Source of the DNA: Epiperipatus broadwayi
Lineage: Eukaryota > Onychophora > Udeonychophora > Euonychophora > Peripatidae
Direction of reading: 5' to 3'
Assembly: GCA_028023455.1 (NCBI GenBank)
Contig: JAQFVV010006200.1
Coordinates: 6,212,506-6,276,505, forward strand
Length of the DNA: 64,000 nt
A program made the position numbers and the translations under genes. Position 1 is the first letter of the stretch. The number at the start of each line of letters is the position of its first letter. The notes under the pieces were generated by a model. The model was given only the letters and a program-made list of their open reading frames with translations, was not told the DNA's origin and made no database searches. Shown piece by piece: positions 24,729 through 35,101 of the stretch.

Positions 24729-24772
24729 ACACTGCCTTGATAAGGACTCGTAAGAGTTGAAAGCGCTTGGAA
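24729..24772 (+). ncRNA. Degenerate hammerhead motif in PLE right arm
   Basis: Same arrangement as the left arm: CCTTGATAAG, stem II GACTC-GTAA-GAGTT, GAAAGCGCTTGG. The only difference in the stem II region is the loop (GTAA for ATAA). The same C3-to-U and G8-to-A state is present. Stem I is only two pairs long by eye. Confidence 0.5.
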
Positions 24773-24819
24773 ATATTATTTGTTATTATTTTATTTATAT
24801 TAAAGAAACTCTGCCTTAA

Positions 24820-26340
24820 CAATTGACACAAATTGTTATTTTATTTTATATTTATATTATATACAGAAGTATTATTTATTTTTTACACTCAGAGTATATT
24901 TCTAATAATGAAATTATTCCAAAATGTAAATAATTTTATTTACATATAAATTTTATTAATTATCTTGGTGTCTTGGCACCCCTATGATGAAGCATTTTTG
25001 TACCTCACACAATCTGCATTTCTGCATGTGGCAACCCTGCATCCATTGTGTGTTTCAATGGGCTGACAATCTCAACTGGGCCTTATATTTGCGGTAGGGT
25101 GTATATTATAAGCATCCTGAAAAATCATGCTAGGGGTTAATACAACTCGTATGTAAATGTTTAGATTTCTGAATCACTTTATTTCTGAAATACATTCTGA
25201 TTGTAAATATTTATTATTTAAATATAAGAGCAACAATATACAGATGTTTCAACCTGTTTAAAATATGTAAAACATGTTTTTTGTCTGTTAAAATAATGTA
25301 AAACACACTATTTTTTATAAATAAAATTCTTTTGAGATTAAACTTATTGTGACAATTTCTAGAATTTCTAAAATAGGTTTTATATACACTCTACCATTGC
25401 ACAAAACCGATAAGGCCAATGCCTTTTTGTCACTATAATTAATAAAATTTATAAGTAAATGAAAATATTTAGATTTCCCAATCATTTTTATTTAAATAAC
25501 ATATTATTATTAATTTATTTAAAAATAAAACTTTTTAAAAATATTACCTATATTTACAGTAATTCTGCATATGATGAAATCATCCTTATCAATAATATTT
25601 TACAGAGCTTAAATGTGTTGTTCAATTTAGAGTACTTAATAGTGGCCACCTTTGAAATGTGAGATTCTGGGATTGATTCTGGTACTGCATTGCACTAAAA
25701 TTTTTTAATGTTATCTTTCTCTCTAAGCTTATTGTCAGTAGTCATGCCCTACTTCATGAAAAAATTATAAAAATCCTTATATAAAACTGTATGCTTCACA
25801 TAATCAATGGCCGGTGTTTGTTTGTTGTGTGCTTGCACACATGTCTGAGATAAGAGGCTATACATTAGAACTGTCGCTAAAACAATGTGGATTTTAGATT
25901 ACGAGTCTTTTTTTTTATGCTTGTATAGTACTTAAGCTTAGTATCAATAGACATCCTCTACTTATTGAAAAAATTCCTTGTATAAAACTACATTTCACAT
26001 ATCCAATGAAGTGGTGTTTCACTCTTGTGCGCATGCGCATATATCCAAGACAAGAAGCTTGCACATTGCTGATCCTGTCGTGCAAGTGTAAAGTTATGTT
26101 TCTTTTTGATTCAGTGTGTTGTATTTAAAAACCATGTACCATATTCACATATGTGATAAAGTGTATAATTAGATTGTGCTTCCATCTATTCTATTTAATT
26201 CATAGTTTTTTTTTATGGTTCTTTTATTTTACAGAAAATTTAAATAATTTAATCATAACTTCCTTAGATCCCTTGGATCCCCATGAAATAAGTTCTGTGA
26301 CTGTAAGTGAACTTCAACAGCTTAGGTTTTCAATTGTCTC
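24820..26340. other. AT-rich sequence with an old tandem duplication
   Basis: Positions 25727-26130 hold two diverged copies of a ~215-bp repeat: GTCAGTAGTCATGCCCTACTT against GTATCAATAGACATCCTCTACTT-type sequence, then CTTxTATAAAACT and GTxTTTxxxTxTTGTGxGC blocks. Positions 24960-25110 are less AT-biased but I do not recognise them. GAGATTCTGGGATTGATTCT near 25660 resembles the SINE-like sequence at 51656. No gene is seen. Confidence 0.5.
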
Positions 26341-28330
26341 TCCATGAGAAAGTTAAAGTTAAGAAAAGAGATCATTCAACACCTGATATTTAAATACCTC
26401 AGCCAGGCATAAGCAACAACAAGAAGTATATTCATAAATTTAATTCTGAAAGGTACCAACGGAAAAGTTGGCCATGTAGCTGTGAAATAAAAAATGCATT
26501 GTTTTTCTTCCTGTGTTTACTGTTTGGAAGTGATGTAATGTGGACAAAAGACAGTTATAGAAATATAAATAAAATGAAAAAAAACCTGAAAAGCATGAGA
26601 AGTTTAAAGAAATATGTTGAAAGGGTGGGTTCACTGTCACTTTTAGGAAACATAAATACTAAGGAGAAACTTAGTGAGGCATACAGACTTCTAGTCAATG
26701 AGCATAACATAAAAAAAGAACCATGAAATTTTATCTCAAATAATAGATTGTATTTTCTTTTGTGGAAACTTTGAAACTTCCTTACATGGAACATGATGAA
26801 AAAGATGATTCAGTAAATCCAGATATATTTAGAGGATTAATAAATTTTGCATCTAAATCAGAGCCAGATTTGAAGAATCATTTAGAAATCAGTACAGTCT
26901 TCAAAAGTGTTTTTAAGACCATTCAAAATTACATACTTGATTGTCTGCTACAAATATGCCATGAGGAGATAAGATCAGAAATTAGAGAAGCTTCCTTTAT
27001 AGCTACTATGGCTGATGACACAACAGATATTTTGGAACACAGTCAAATGGTCATTGTTCTATGGTACATGTTGAATGGAGAAATATTTGAGCATTTTGGG
27101 GGATTCTTTATTCCAGAAAATCAAACTGCAGATGGCATATCAAAATGTATTTTAGAACAACTAGACATAATCCTTCAAGGAAATGGGAAAAAATTGATAG
27201 CTCAGACATTTGATGGTGCAAATGTCATGAAAGACAAAAAACGAGTTCAAGCAAAAATAAAAACAGTTCAGAGTAATGCACATTTTATTCATTCTTATGT
27301 ATATCAACTTAATAATGAGAAATACAACAAGTACTATATGGAACCCAAGAATATTTTTATCTAACATTTTGGTTATACCAACATTCTTCTCAATATCATA
27401 GAAACATGTATCCATTCTCAAACCATATATGAACGTCAGCATTCCATGTCCATCCTTTACAAGGTGGAACATTAACATATGGACTGTAAAGAGTTCATGA
27501 AAATTTGCAACCATTAAAAAGGCTGCATTATTGATATTCAGTTGACATCAGATGCAGATCAAACTATTGCAGAAGCAACAGGAATTTTAAAATGCCTGAA
27601 TGATGATAATTTCATGTTTTGGTTAGAGCTTTGTCATCAGGTTATGCCTCATACTGAAGTGATTTACAACTAAATGCAATCTCAAGAAATCAGTATGTTT
27701 ACACTCAATGAATATATAACAGATTTCAAAACTGATATTTTAGATTTAAGAATCTAATTACTGTGAGAATCCTTCAAAGACTTTCATGGCAGAAACTAAG
27801 GAAGTATATGACTGTATATGTGTCAATATAATGGACAAATGTTTTTCCACTAAACATTTAATAGATGCTGAATTGTTCGACAAGAAAAGCTTTATTAGTT
27901 TTAAGAATGAACTGCCTACAAAAGAGATAGTATTAACCCCTGAAGCATATCCCATGATTTTTGATAAAGAAAAGCTTGAAACTGATCTAAAAAATTCTAT
28001 ATTAGATCCAATATACATGAATATTGCAAATTAATTGAGCTGCTGAAATTTATCTTGGTAAATAATCTAGATGCTATGCTTAGTGAAATTATGAAACTGA
28101 TAAAAATCTTATTGATGATCCCCATGATTACATTATAGCCAGAACTCTGTTTTTCAATGCTGAAAAGAATAAACATTTTTCTAAGAACTATAAATCCTGA
28201 AAGACTAAGTGCACTTGCAGTGATTTCAATGGAGAAAAATTTTTTTCAACAGTAATCTAGAGATCAAGGAGAAAATTATTAATCTTTTTGCACAAAATAA
28301 AACAAGAATGGATTTTGTTTTTAAATAAAT
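26340..28330 (+). pseudogene. hAT-family transposase relic (ZMYM1-like / DUF4371 type)
   Basis: Broken by many stops and frameshifts but readable along its length. The N-terminal TTF-type zinc-finger region is seen at 26430-26720 (FNSERYQRKSWPC, then FFLCLLFGSDVMW). The DDE/RNase H-like region follows at 26762-27360 (HDEKDDSVNPDIFRGLINF, MADDTTDILEHSQMVIVLWY, KLIAQTFDGANVM). A frameshifted stretch with FTRWN lies near 27455-27475. Positions 27540-28034 form the middle part, and the C-terminal hAT dimerisation block is at 28145-28245 (FSMLKRI, then ERLSALAVISMEK). ZMYM1-like proteins and hAT transposases share this layout. I see no terminal inverted repeats or 8-bp duplication. The element is dead. 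Confidence 0.85.
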
Positions 28331-28417
28331 AAATCAAACTTGAGCTGTGACTATTTAGGCTATTTATTAATAAGTAAAAAAAAAAATTTTTTTTTTGTTT
28401 TGTTTAGGATTTCATCA

Positions 28418-28662
28418 AATTTATAACTGAAACACAGCCTTATTATATATCTGTGTCTATATATGTAATATAGGGTATATGAGCACAGATTTTCAGATGA
28501 CCCATCACTCTCCACTCTATCTAATAACACTGATACACTCAAGCACATATATGCTGAAAAGATAAATAATCACCAATATACGTATTTCATGCTAAACCAG
28601 CAATCATCAGTTGGTCCAGATTATCATCTCCCACACATATATACTATAAGTGCTCAGATATT
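28418..28662 (-). mobile_element. Hammerhead-bearing repeat, partial copy
   Basis: A single arm of the foldback family found in full at 33872-35200. It starts TAACTGAAACACAG, runs through TATATGTAATATAGGGTATA, CTCTCCACTCTATCTAATAA and GCTGAAAAGATAAATAATC, and ends near GTGCTCAGATATTC. It lies just after the hAT relic and has no inverted partner here. It carries one canonical hammerhead on the minus strand. Confidence 0.8.
28566..28624 (-). ncRNA. Hammerhead ribozyme, canonical core (copy a)
   Basis: On the minus strand: stem I ATAATC, bulge TGG, ACCAA; core CTGATGA; stem II TTGCT-GGTTT-AGCAT (four pairs, TGCT/AGCA); GAAA; stem III ATACGTAT, fully self-complementary; cleavage base A; then TTGGT GATTAT closing stem I by 11 pairs. 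Every invariant hammerhead base is present. The palindromic stem III without a loop is typical of minimal hammerheads that cleave as dimers, as known for PLEs, retrozymes and some animal satellites. Confidence 0.82.
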
Positions 28663-28689
28663 CTTTTTATATGCTTGTTTGTTTTACAC

Positions 28690-29163
28690 AATATTACAAC
28701 AATGGCTAAAAATTATCTGAAACAGTATCCCCATGAATTTTAGTCATGAGCTGCCACTGAATTTCACACTGTGTAAACACGACCTTCACCCCCACACATA
28801 TTCCAATAAATATTAGAATGTGTTAGAAGTCAATTTCTTAGATGATTAAAAGTAACTAGTTTAAAATATTAATTTGGTTGCAAAGGTTCTGTCACAAAAT
28901 GTTCCTTAAGAAGTTATCAGGCTTTTGTATTATGAACTACAATTTAATTAAATTTTCATAAAATTATTTCTCATCTTTACATATGGAATAGGCATTAAAT
29001 TTCATTTTTTTTAGAAAATAATTTTATAGTTACATCAATGTTTCTTAAATATACAAACACTATTTATACTACTCATACTGGATCTAAAAAGTTTCCTTTT
29101 TTTATTTGTTTTTCGTTGGGGGGTTAGGTGTAAAGTTTATTTATAGATAATTAGTTAAATAAT

Positions 29164-29194
<31 letters not shown>

Positions 29195-29750
29195 CTAGGA
29201 GAAAAAAAAGAGAATATTCAACATTTGAAGAATTTACTTTATTTAATAAAATTTTAATATAAATTAAATGTTAAAAGGAACCGATATATTTAATATTTGT
29301 TAATATTTTTTTGGTTTTAATAAAAAAAATTAACATCAAAAAGAAAGTTGGTAAAATTTTAGTACAACTTAAAATACATATCAACAAAGATGATTGATAT
29401 AACATCATCAATTAAATAATATTCATCAAGTCTAAAAGGATCTGGCTTATTTGATGTGATTTCTCAATTGTCAAGAAAAAGATTTTTGGACTATTTGTAA
29501 TTGGAAGAATAGGAGAGGGGGGGGTATATTTGCTCAAAAGAATTGTTACATCTGTAATTTGTTATTCTTTGAAGTAAAAACCATCTATAGTTTGTCCCCT
29601 TAGATCATTCATTAGCATCAGTCAAATATTTTATTAGGGACTGACATGGGTAATGTTGCAGTGAAAAATCTATTAAAATCTTTAGATGTAATAATAAATT
29701 TTTAAAAACAAAGATTAGAATTGTTTAAGTTAATGTATTTACTGTGACTT
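28690..29750. other. AT-rich sequence without recognisable feature
   Basis: Stop-dense sequence with A and T runs (for example 29177-29193). Nothing recognised. Confidence 0.5.
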
Positions 29751-29754
29751 TATA

Positions 29755-29905
29755 GATGTGGAAGTTGGATTAAAATAAAATATTGATGCTTGTGAATTTG
29801 TGGTAAAGATCAAGAATACTCTGGACAGCAAAGAAAATGAATAAAGGAGAAACTGTCAAATTATATCTAAGAATGTGATTGAAATTGCATAATTTAGGCA
29901 TTTAT
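29755..29905 (+). pseudogene. Possible C-terminal fragment of an RTE-type LINE
   Basis: One frame reads IDACEFVVKIKNTLDSKENE, which follows the spacing of the RTE/BovB C-terminal block (I-D-A-F-E-x-W...RR-I-L...W-T-x-K-K-x-N). The usual tryptophans are absent and only about 20 residues match, so this is a weak call. The LINE RT fragment at 30.8 kb lies downstream, not upstream, so if both are real they come from different copies. Confidence 0.3.
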
Positions 29906-30769
29906 GGAATATCTAATTCATTAAAGAATATATAATGCTCAAAAAAATTAATTTTTAAGGTAGAGTTAACTCCTAGTGAAGTAAATGGATTTCATTATCA
30001 TAACAATGAATGTGTCATTGAAGAATATGAAAAATCATATAGTGAATAGGTTATTTTATCATTGTTCATTTCTTGGTCATCTAATTATAATAACACTTTT
30101 ATACTTCAAGGTTTTTTAATCTAATGGTAGACTAATCATATAAATAAATAAAACTCATCCATATTTAATATATGGATGTAAAAACTATGTTAAAATGCAT
30201 TGTAAGATAGCATAAGTCTGAAAGAATAGTTTTGTAATTCATCAATAAAGGAAACAAAAAATAATGATCTTATTTAGATAATAGCAATTTTTCTATATAA
30301 TTTTATTTATGAATTAAAGTTTGACAAATTAATAAAAATCAATTTCTCAGATTAAAATTATGACAAGATTTGAAATATATTTTTGGTTTGGAACAGAAAA
30401 TTTTATCATTGATTTGACAAGCTTAGCTACAAGTATTTTTAGTGCATATATATTTATATATTCACACAGTTTGAAGTATATATATATATTTTATATGATC
30501 ATTTTTTTTTATTTATTTATAATGTTGTTTTTAAGAAGTATTGAAGTATAATTCTTTAGTTCCAGCTGGATAGATCCAGATGAGGCATGCCTTGTACTTG
30601 CTGAATTATTTAAAAAGTTTTAATTAAAAAGAGATATTCCTTTTACAAATGATAAATTTTAACTTTTACTTTGAAGAATTATATTATGTTTACATTAAAT
30701 TAAATAAATAATTATCAGTATATGTAAGTTAAATAATCTGATTTTATTATGTAATAGCTTTGTAAGATA

Positions 30770-31100
30770 TAGCTCAAACAAGATTTGATAAAACAGATTC
30801 ATTTCCCATTCCACTGTGATTAGATAGGGCTTTTATCTAGTTACCTTGTATAATAATATATAATGAGGGAAGCCAGATTAATTTGAAGTCATATCTATTT
30901 ATGATTGGTGGAAGAAACATTAATGATTTGAAATATACTGATAACATAATTCATGGAGACCTGGATATTTTTACTATGAAAGTAAAAAAAAAAAAAGGAT
31001 TAAAAGTATGTGTACAAAGATGCCGATTTACAGCAACTTGATGTTATCGACTTTTTTTTGGATTTATTCAAAAAAAGAAAATCCAATAGTTAAGGTATTT
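30770..31100 (+). pseudogene. RTE/BovB-like reverse transcriptase fragment
   Basis: A degraded stretch around the catalytic palm. IMIGGRNINDLKYTDNII at about 30900-30950 corresponds to the GGRNINNLRYADDT motif of RTE/BovB elements, with YADD decayed to YTDN. It is preceded by LPCIIIYNEGSQINLKSY-like sequence where RTE has LF-x-x-Y-x-E-x-I-x-R-E, and followed by VKKKKGLKV, matching the KVKEESEKAGLKLN stretch. Frameshifts separate the pieces and the active site is lost. Confidence 0.65.
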
Positions 31101-31104
31101 GTTA

Positions 31105-32090
31105 CAGACTGCACTAGCTAGAGTTGCAAGGAAAATTATGAAATAAAAACATTTAGGTGTAAGAATATATTTTTAAAAATGGAGTTCATAATTGTTCAAG
31201 CATCAGTATTTTTTACCACTACAAATATAAAATTAGACATAGAAGGATAATAAAAATATTGATGTTTCTAAACTGTGGTGCTGAATAAGATTTTTGAGAT
31301 TATCATAAACAGTGAACAAAATGAATAAGTTGGCACAAGATCATATTAGACACAAATTTTTACTTGAAATAAAAATAGTGATTTGTGAAATTACCTTATT
31401 TTTATCATACTATGAAAGCATTTTAATCATTTTAAAAGTATATCAAGAGAACAATCAGCAATGAGTAGATGGAATGTTAAAATACTGAAAATAAATCACA
31501 CCGGAGAAATCCTATTCATATGTTTGTTGCGTGCTGATGTTAAATTGTTAGTAGCAAATAAATGCAATAATAATAATAGTATCTGCATTAACAGCAGTAA
31601 TTCTATTCTTTATCATTCTATACAGATTGTGATCAGGAGATTTAGACATAAAGACATTAATACTAATTTATGGCATTTAATATCTTTTGACTGTAATGCT
31701 CATTCAGAAACAATTGAGACTTCATTTTGATGTAAAAATAATAGTGATAGTATATATTGAAAGAGATTTAATCCATTTCTTCTACACATCAGGTAATATA
31801 AAATATAGATTATAGAAAATTAAGTTTTTAAGAATTATTTCTCAAAAAAAAAAAAAAAAGTGGAGCAAATTAATTTTTTTCCAATCATTAGATTGTAAAT
31901 TTTGACTTGATCTTTTGTTAATCATTCTATCCAATGAAAACCTTTTAAAGATCTTTCACACTAACATAATGTGGGTTGATTAATGCTGAGATTATTCCAT
32001 GCACCATCATATGTTTAGCATTGATTTTTCATTGAATGTTGTATGCAGCTGTGAATTAAAAAAAGATGACATCATTATATAATGTTAGTA
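31105..32090. other. AT-rich sequence without recognised gene
   Basis: An 89-codon frame at 31461-31730 (MSRWNVKILKINHTGEILF at its start) has no family I recognise. MFLNCGAE near 31262 could be a remnant of a LINE YGCE motif, but this is too short to call. Confidence 0.4.
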
Positions 32091-32188
32091 TATAGGGGGT
32101 TTGAACTCAGACTTTTACCCAACCCTCAACTATCCATGCTATTTCATACTGCTGACACCCTTGATCACACACATGTCGAAAAGATAAA

Positions 32189-32235
32189 TAATCATCAATT
32201 TCATGCTAAACCAGCACTCGCCAGTTGGTCCAGAT
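32189..32235 (-). ncRNA. Decayed hammerhead (copy e)
   Basis: On the minus strand the core reads CTGGCGA instead of CTGATGA (A6 lost). Stem II GTGCT-GGTTT-AGCAT and GAAA are kept. The stem III and cleavage-site segment is deleted (GAAATTGATGATTA). It should not cleave. Confidence 0.6.
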
Positions 32236-32573
32236 TTTGATCTTCATATATATATAATCAATGCTCAGGTTATATTAAGATAGCCAATCTTCATACTTTA
32301 ATGGACAGGCTTCACCACCCTACAACTCTCCAGCCATCTGAAGAATTGTGGGGTGGAGTGGATTGAAGTCTGTCCATTAAAGTATGAAGATTGGCTATCT
32401 TAATATAAGCTGAGCATTGATTGTATATATGTGTGGAGATGATAATCTGGACCAACTGATGAGTGCAGTCTGAAGAGTTATGGGGTGGAGTGGATTGAAG
32501 CCTGTCCATTAAAGTATGAAGATTGGCTGTCTTAATATAAGCTGATCATTGATTGTATATATGTGTAGAGATG

Positions 32574-32631
32574 ATAATCTGAACCAACTGACGAGTGCTG
32601 GTTTAGCACAAAACAAGATATTGGTGATTAT
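32574..32631 (+). ncRNA. Decayed hammerhead (copy g)
   Basis: Stem I ATAATC...ACCAA pairs with TTGGT GATTAT; core CTGACGA; a perfect 5-bp stem II GTGCT/AGCAC. The following core reads AAAA instead of GAAA, so G12 is lost, and stem III is altered. A truncated third copy (CCAACTGATGAGTGC at 32450-32465) lacks everything after the first half of stem II. Confidence 0.6.
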
Positions 32632-32979
32632 TTATCTCTTTGACATGTGTGTGATCAAGTGTGTCAGCAGTATGAGATAGCATGGATAGTTGAGGGTCAG
32701 GTGAAAGTCTGAGTTCAAACCCCCTACATATTACATATTGGAGTGCAGGTATGAAAAAGCCTGTATTGTAGAAAAAAATTATATATTAATATATAATGTT
32801 TAAGAATATTTTTTCATTTTATACAATCATGACAGACAAAAATAAATCATGGCCCTTATTCCCAGAAGGCTGTAAAGTCACCAACCAAGGCAGCGGTTGG
32901 TGGCCAAAGGTGGAAGGTGCTAAGAATCCCCTGATTGCGGACTCAGGCTGCCATTTGATGACGACTTTTTATTTAGGTA

Positions 32980-33877
32980 CTTACAACTGCAGATCACTTA
33001 TCAAGTGAAGGAAGATTTCAAGAGTTAGAAGAAGAACTGTTATATTAAATGGGACATTATTGGACTTTGTGAAATTAGAAGAAAAGGTGAAGAAACAATT
33101 GATTTAAAAAGTGGACATATACTCTACTATAAAGGCACAAATATTGGAAATACAAGTGGAGTAGGATTCATTATAAATAAAAAATGGAATAATAACATTG
33201 TGGAGATTGATGGTGACAGAGTGGCAAGATTAGTTTTACAACTTAATAGCAGATACCAAATGCAGATAATTCAGGTTTATGCCCCAACAAGTTCTCATAG
33301 TCATGAAGTTATAGAAGATTTTAATATGGATGTACAAAAGGCTTTTGATCAGAGTAAACATTTTAAAATTGTTATGGGAGACTTTAATGCTAGAAATGGT
33401 AAACAAATGAAAGATGAAAATGCTGTAGGTAATTTTGGTTATGGTAATAGAAATGAGAGAAGTCATAGACTTGTGGAGTTTGCAGAAAAAGAAAAACTTT
33501 ATATTATGAATTCTTGTTTTGAAAAAAATGTTAAAAGGAAGTGGACATGGAAGCATCCAAATGAAGGTACAGCAGAATTGGATTATATTTTGACTAACAG
33601 AAAATACATATTTCGAGATTGTAATGTTCTTAATAAATTTAACACAGGAAATGATCATCGATTAGTAAGATGTAAGATACATGTTAATGCAAAACTAGAG
33701 AGACAAAAATTATTAAGAAAAACAATATTTGCAGTTGATATTCCTAATCTTCAGAAACATCATCGATTAGTAAGATGTAAGATACATGTTAATGCAAAAC
33801 TAGAGAGACAAAAATTATTAAGAAAAACAATATTTGCAGTTGATATTCCTAATCTTCAGAAACATTCTAATAACTGA
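32980..33877 (+). pseudogene. LINE AP endonuclease domain
   Basis: In LINEs this domain nicks target DNA for target-primed reverse transcription. The start (TYNCRSLIK, about 32980) is separated by frameshifts from the main open frame at 33200-33877. Recognisable are IGLCEIRRKGE (split over frames, about 33060-33095), IIQVYAPTS, MGDFNARNG (catalytic D and N), TWKHP, ELDYIL and the final NDHRLVRCKI, which contains the catalytic DH. The last 35 codons before the insertion are duplicated exactly in tandem, repeating HRLVRCKI. The frame ends in a stop created by the foldback insertion. Confidence 0.85.
33656..33865 (+). repeat. Exact 105-bp in-frame tandem duplication in the LINE ORF
   Basis: Unit 1 is 33656-33760 and unit 2 is 33761-33865, both beginning CATCGATTAGTAAGATG and ending CTTCAGAAACAT or its equivalent. 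The copies look identical, so the duplication is recent relative to the decay of the element. It adds 35 residues and doubles the HRLVRCKI endonuclease motif without a frameshift. Confidence 0.9.
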
Positions 33878-34014
33878 AACACAGGCTTGTTATATACCTG
33901 TGGCTATATATATGTAATATAGGGTATATGAGCACAGACTTTCACACCACCCACCTCTCTCCACTCTATCTAATAACACTGATACACCTAAACACATATA
34001 TGCTGAAAAGATAA

Positions 34015-34073
34015 ATAATCACCAATATACGTATTTCATGCTAAACCAGCAATCATCAGTTGGTCCAGACTAT
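34015..34073 (-). ncRNA. Hammerhead ribozyme, canonical core (copy b)
   Basis: Left-arm copy. Stem I ATAGTC-TGG-ACCAA pairs with TTGGT-GATTAT (one G-U pair); core CTGATGA; stem II TGCT/AGCA with loop GGTTT; GAAA; palindromic stem III ATACGTAT; cleavage base A. It matches copy a except for the wobble in distal stem I. No invariant base is missing. Confidence 0.82.
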
Positions 34074-34567
34074 CATCTTTACACACATATATAGTATAAG
34101 TGCTCAGATATATATTAAGATAGACTATCCTCATAGTTTAATGGACAGGCTTCAATCCACTCCACACTCCAACTCTTCAACCGTCCATCCAATTGAAAAT
34201 CTGATGATAGAATGCTCAAAGGCCACCCTGAGGCCGAGATTATTGTCACACCCATGTTGACCTAAGGTCAATCTGAACCCCACATGTTTCAGTTATTACA
34301 TTATAGAGATGTCTGCCCATCCTTGCATATGTATTAAATGGATTATGTCCTGTACATGTGGGGTTCAGATTGACCTTAGGTCAACATGGGTGTGACAATA
34401 ATCTCGGCCTCAGGGTGGCCTTTGAGCATTCCATCATCAGATTTTCAATTGGATGGACGGTTGAAGAGTTGGAGTGTGGAGTGGATTGAAGCCTGTCCAT
34501 TAAACTATGAGGATAGTCTATCTTAATATATATCTGAGCACTTATACTATATATGTGTGTAAAGATG

Positions 34568-34626
34568 ATAGTCTGGACCAACTGATGATTGCTGGTTTAG
34601 CATGAAATACATATATTGGTGATTAT
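34568..34626 (+). ncRNA. Hammerhead ribozyme, canonical core (copy c)
   Basis: Right-arm copy 1. Same stems and core as copy b, on the plus strand. Stem III reads ATACATAT, so its exact palindrome is broken at one base but A-T, T-A and A-T pairs remain. The predicted cleavage is after A 34615. Confidence 0.8.
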
Positions 34627-35042
34627 TTATCTTTTCAGCATATATGTGTTTAGGTGTATCAGTGTTATTAGATAGAGTGGAGAGAGGTGGGTGGTGTGAA
34701 AGTCTGTGCTCATATACCCTATATTACATATATATAGCCACAGGTATATAACAAGCCTGTGTTTCAGTTATTATATTATAGAGATGTCTGCCCATCCTTG
34801 CATATGTATTAAATGGATTATGTCCTGTACATGTGGGGTTCAGATTGACCTTAGGTCAACATGGGTGTGACAATAATCTCAGCCTCAGGGTGGCCTTTGA
34901 GCATTCCATCATCAGATTTTCAATTGGATGGACGGTTGAAGAGTTGGAGTGTGGAGTGGATTGAAGCCTGTCCATTAAACTATGAGGATAGTCTATCTTA
35001 ATATATATCTGAGCACTTATACTATATATGTGTGTAAAGATG

Positions 35043-35101
35043 ATAGTCTGGACCAACTGATGATTGCTGGTTTAGGATGAAATATGTATATTGGTGATTA
35101 T
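35043..35101 (+). ncRNA. Hammerhead ribozyme (copy d), stem II mismatch
   Basis: Right-arm copy 2. Core CTGATGA and GAAA are intact. Stem II reads TGCT-GGTTT-AGGA, giving one G-G mismatch. Stem III reads ATATGTAT. The predicted cleavage is after A 35090, exactly 475 nt from the site in copy c. Confidence 0.72.

Larger units (their letters stand above)
23705..24812. mobile_element. Palindromic pair of Penelope-like element 3' ends
   Basis: Two nearly identical arms of about 475 bp (23705-24180 and 24332-24812) lie in inverted orientation around a spacer of about 150 bp. Each arm encodes the GIY-YIG endonuclease end of a PLE, followed by its 3' sequence and a degenerate hammerhead. The spacer holds upstream coding sequence belonging to the minus-strand copy only, so the minus copy is longer. 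The arms differ at very few bases (for example ATGAGT against GTAAGA in the ribozyme loop), which implies recent duplication or gene conversion. No reverse-transcriptase domain is present. PLEs are known for odd terminal duplications, so this may be a 5'-truncated insertion rather than a host palindrome. Confidence 0.8.
32093..32726. mobile_element. Foldback element with hammerhead remnants
   Basis: The left end TAGGGGGTTTGAACTCAGAC and right end GTCTGAGTTCAAACCCCCTA are perfect inverted complements, and the similarity continues inward through most of the element. The right side holds a duplicated partial arm (GGGGTGGAGTGGATTGAAG at 32352 and 32481). The shared interior (CAGTTGGTCCAGAT, ATCAATGCTCAG, AATGGACAGGCTTCA) places it in one superfamily with 28418-28662 and 33872-35200, though its ends differ. 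It carries three decayed hammerheads. No coding capacity. Confidence 0.8.

Noticed and set aside
24960-25110. Less AT-rich stretch as a possible host exon.
   Set aside because: No frame gives recognisable protein and there are no convincing paired splice sites.
26340-28330. The ZMYM1-like relic as a host zinc-finger gene.
   Set aside because: Multiple stops and frameshifts with no intron structure; a decayed hAT transposase explains it better.
34060-35056. Three 66-codon frames with nearly the same sequence on both strands as a conserved small protein.
   Set aside because: They are translations of the inverted and duplicated arms of the foldback element; one runs through the ribozyme.
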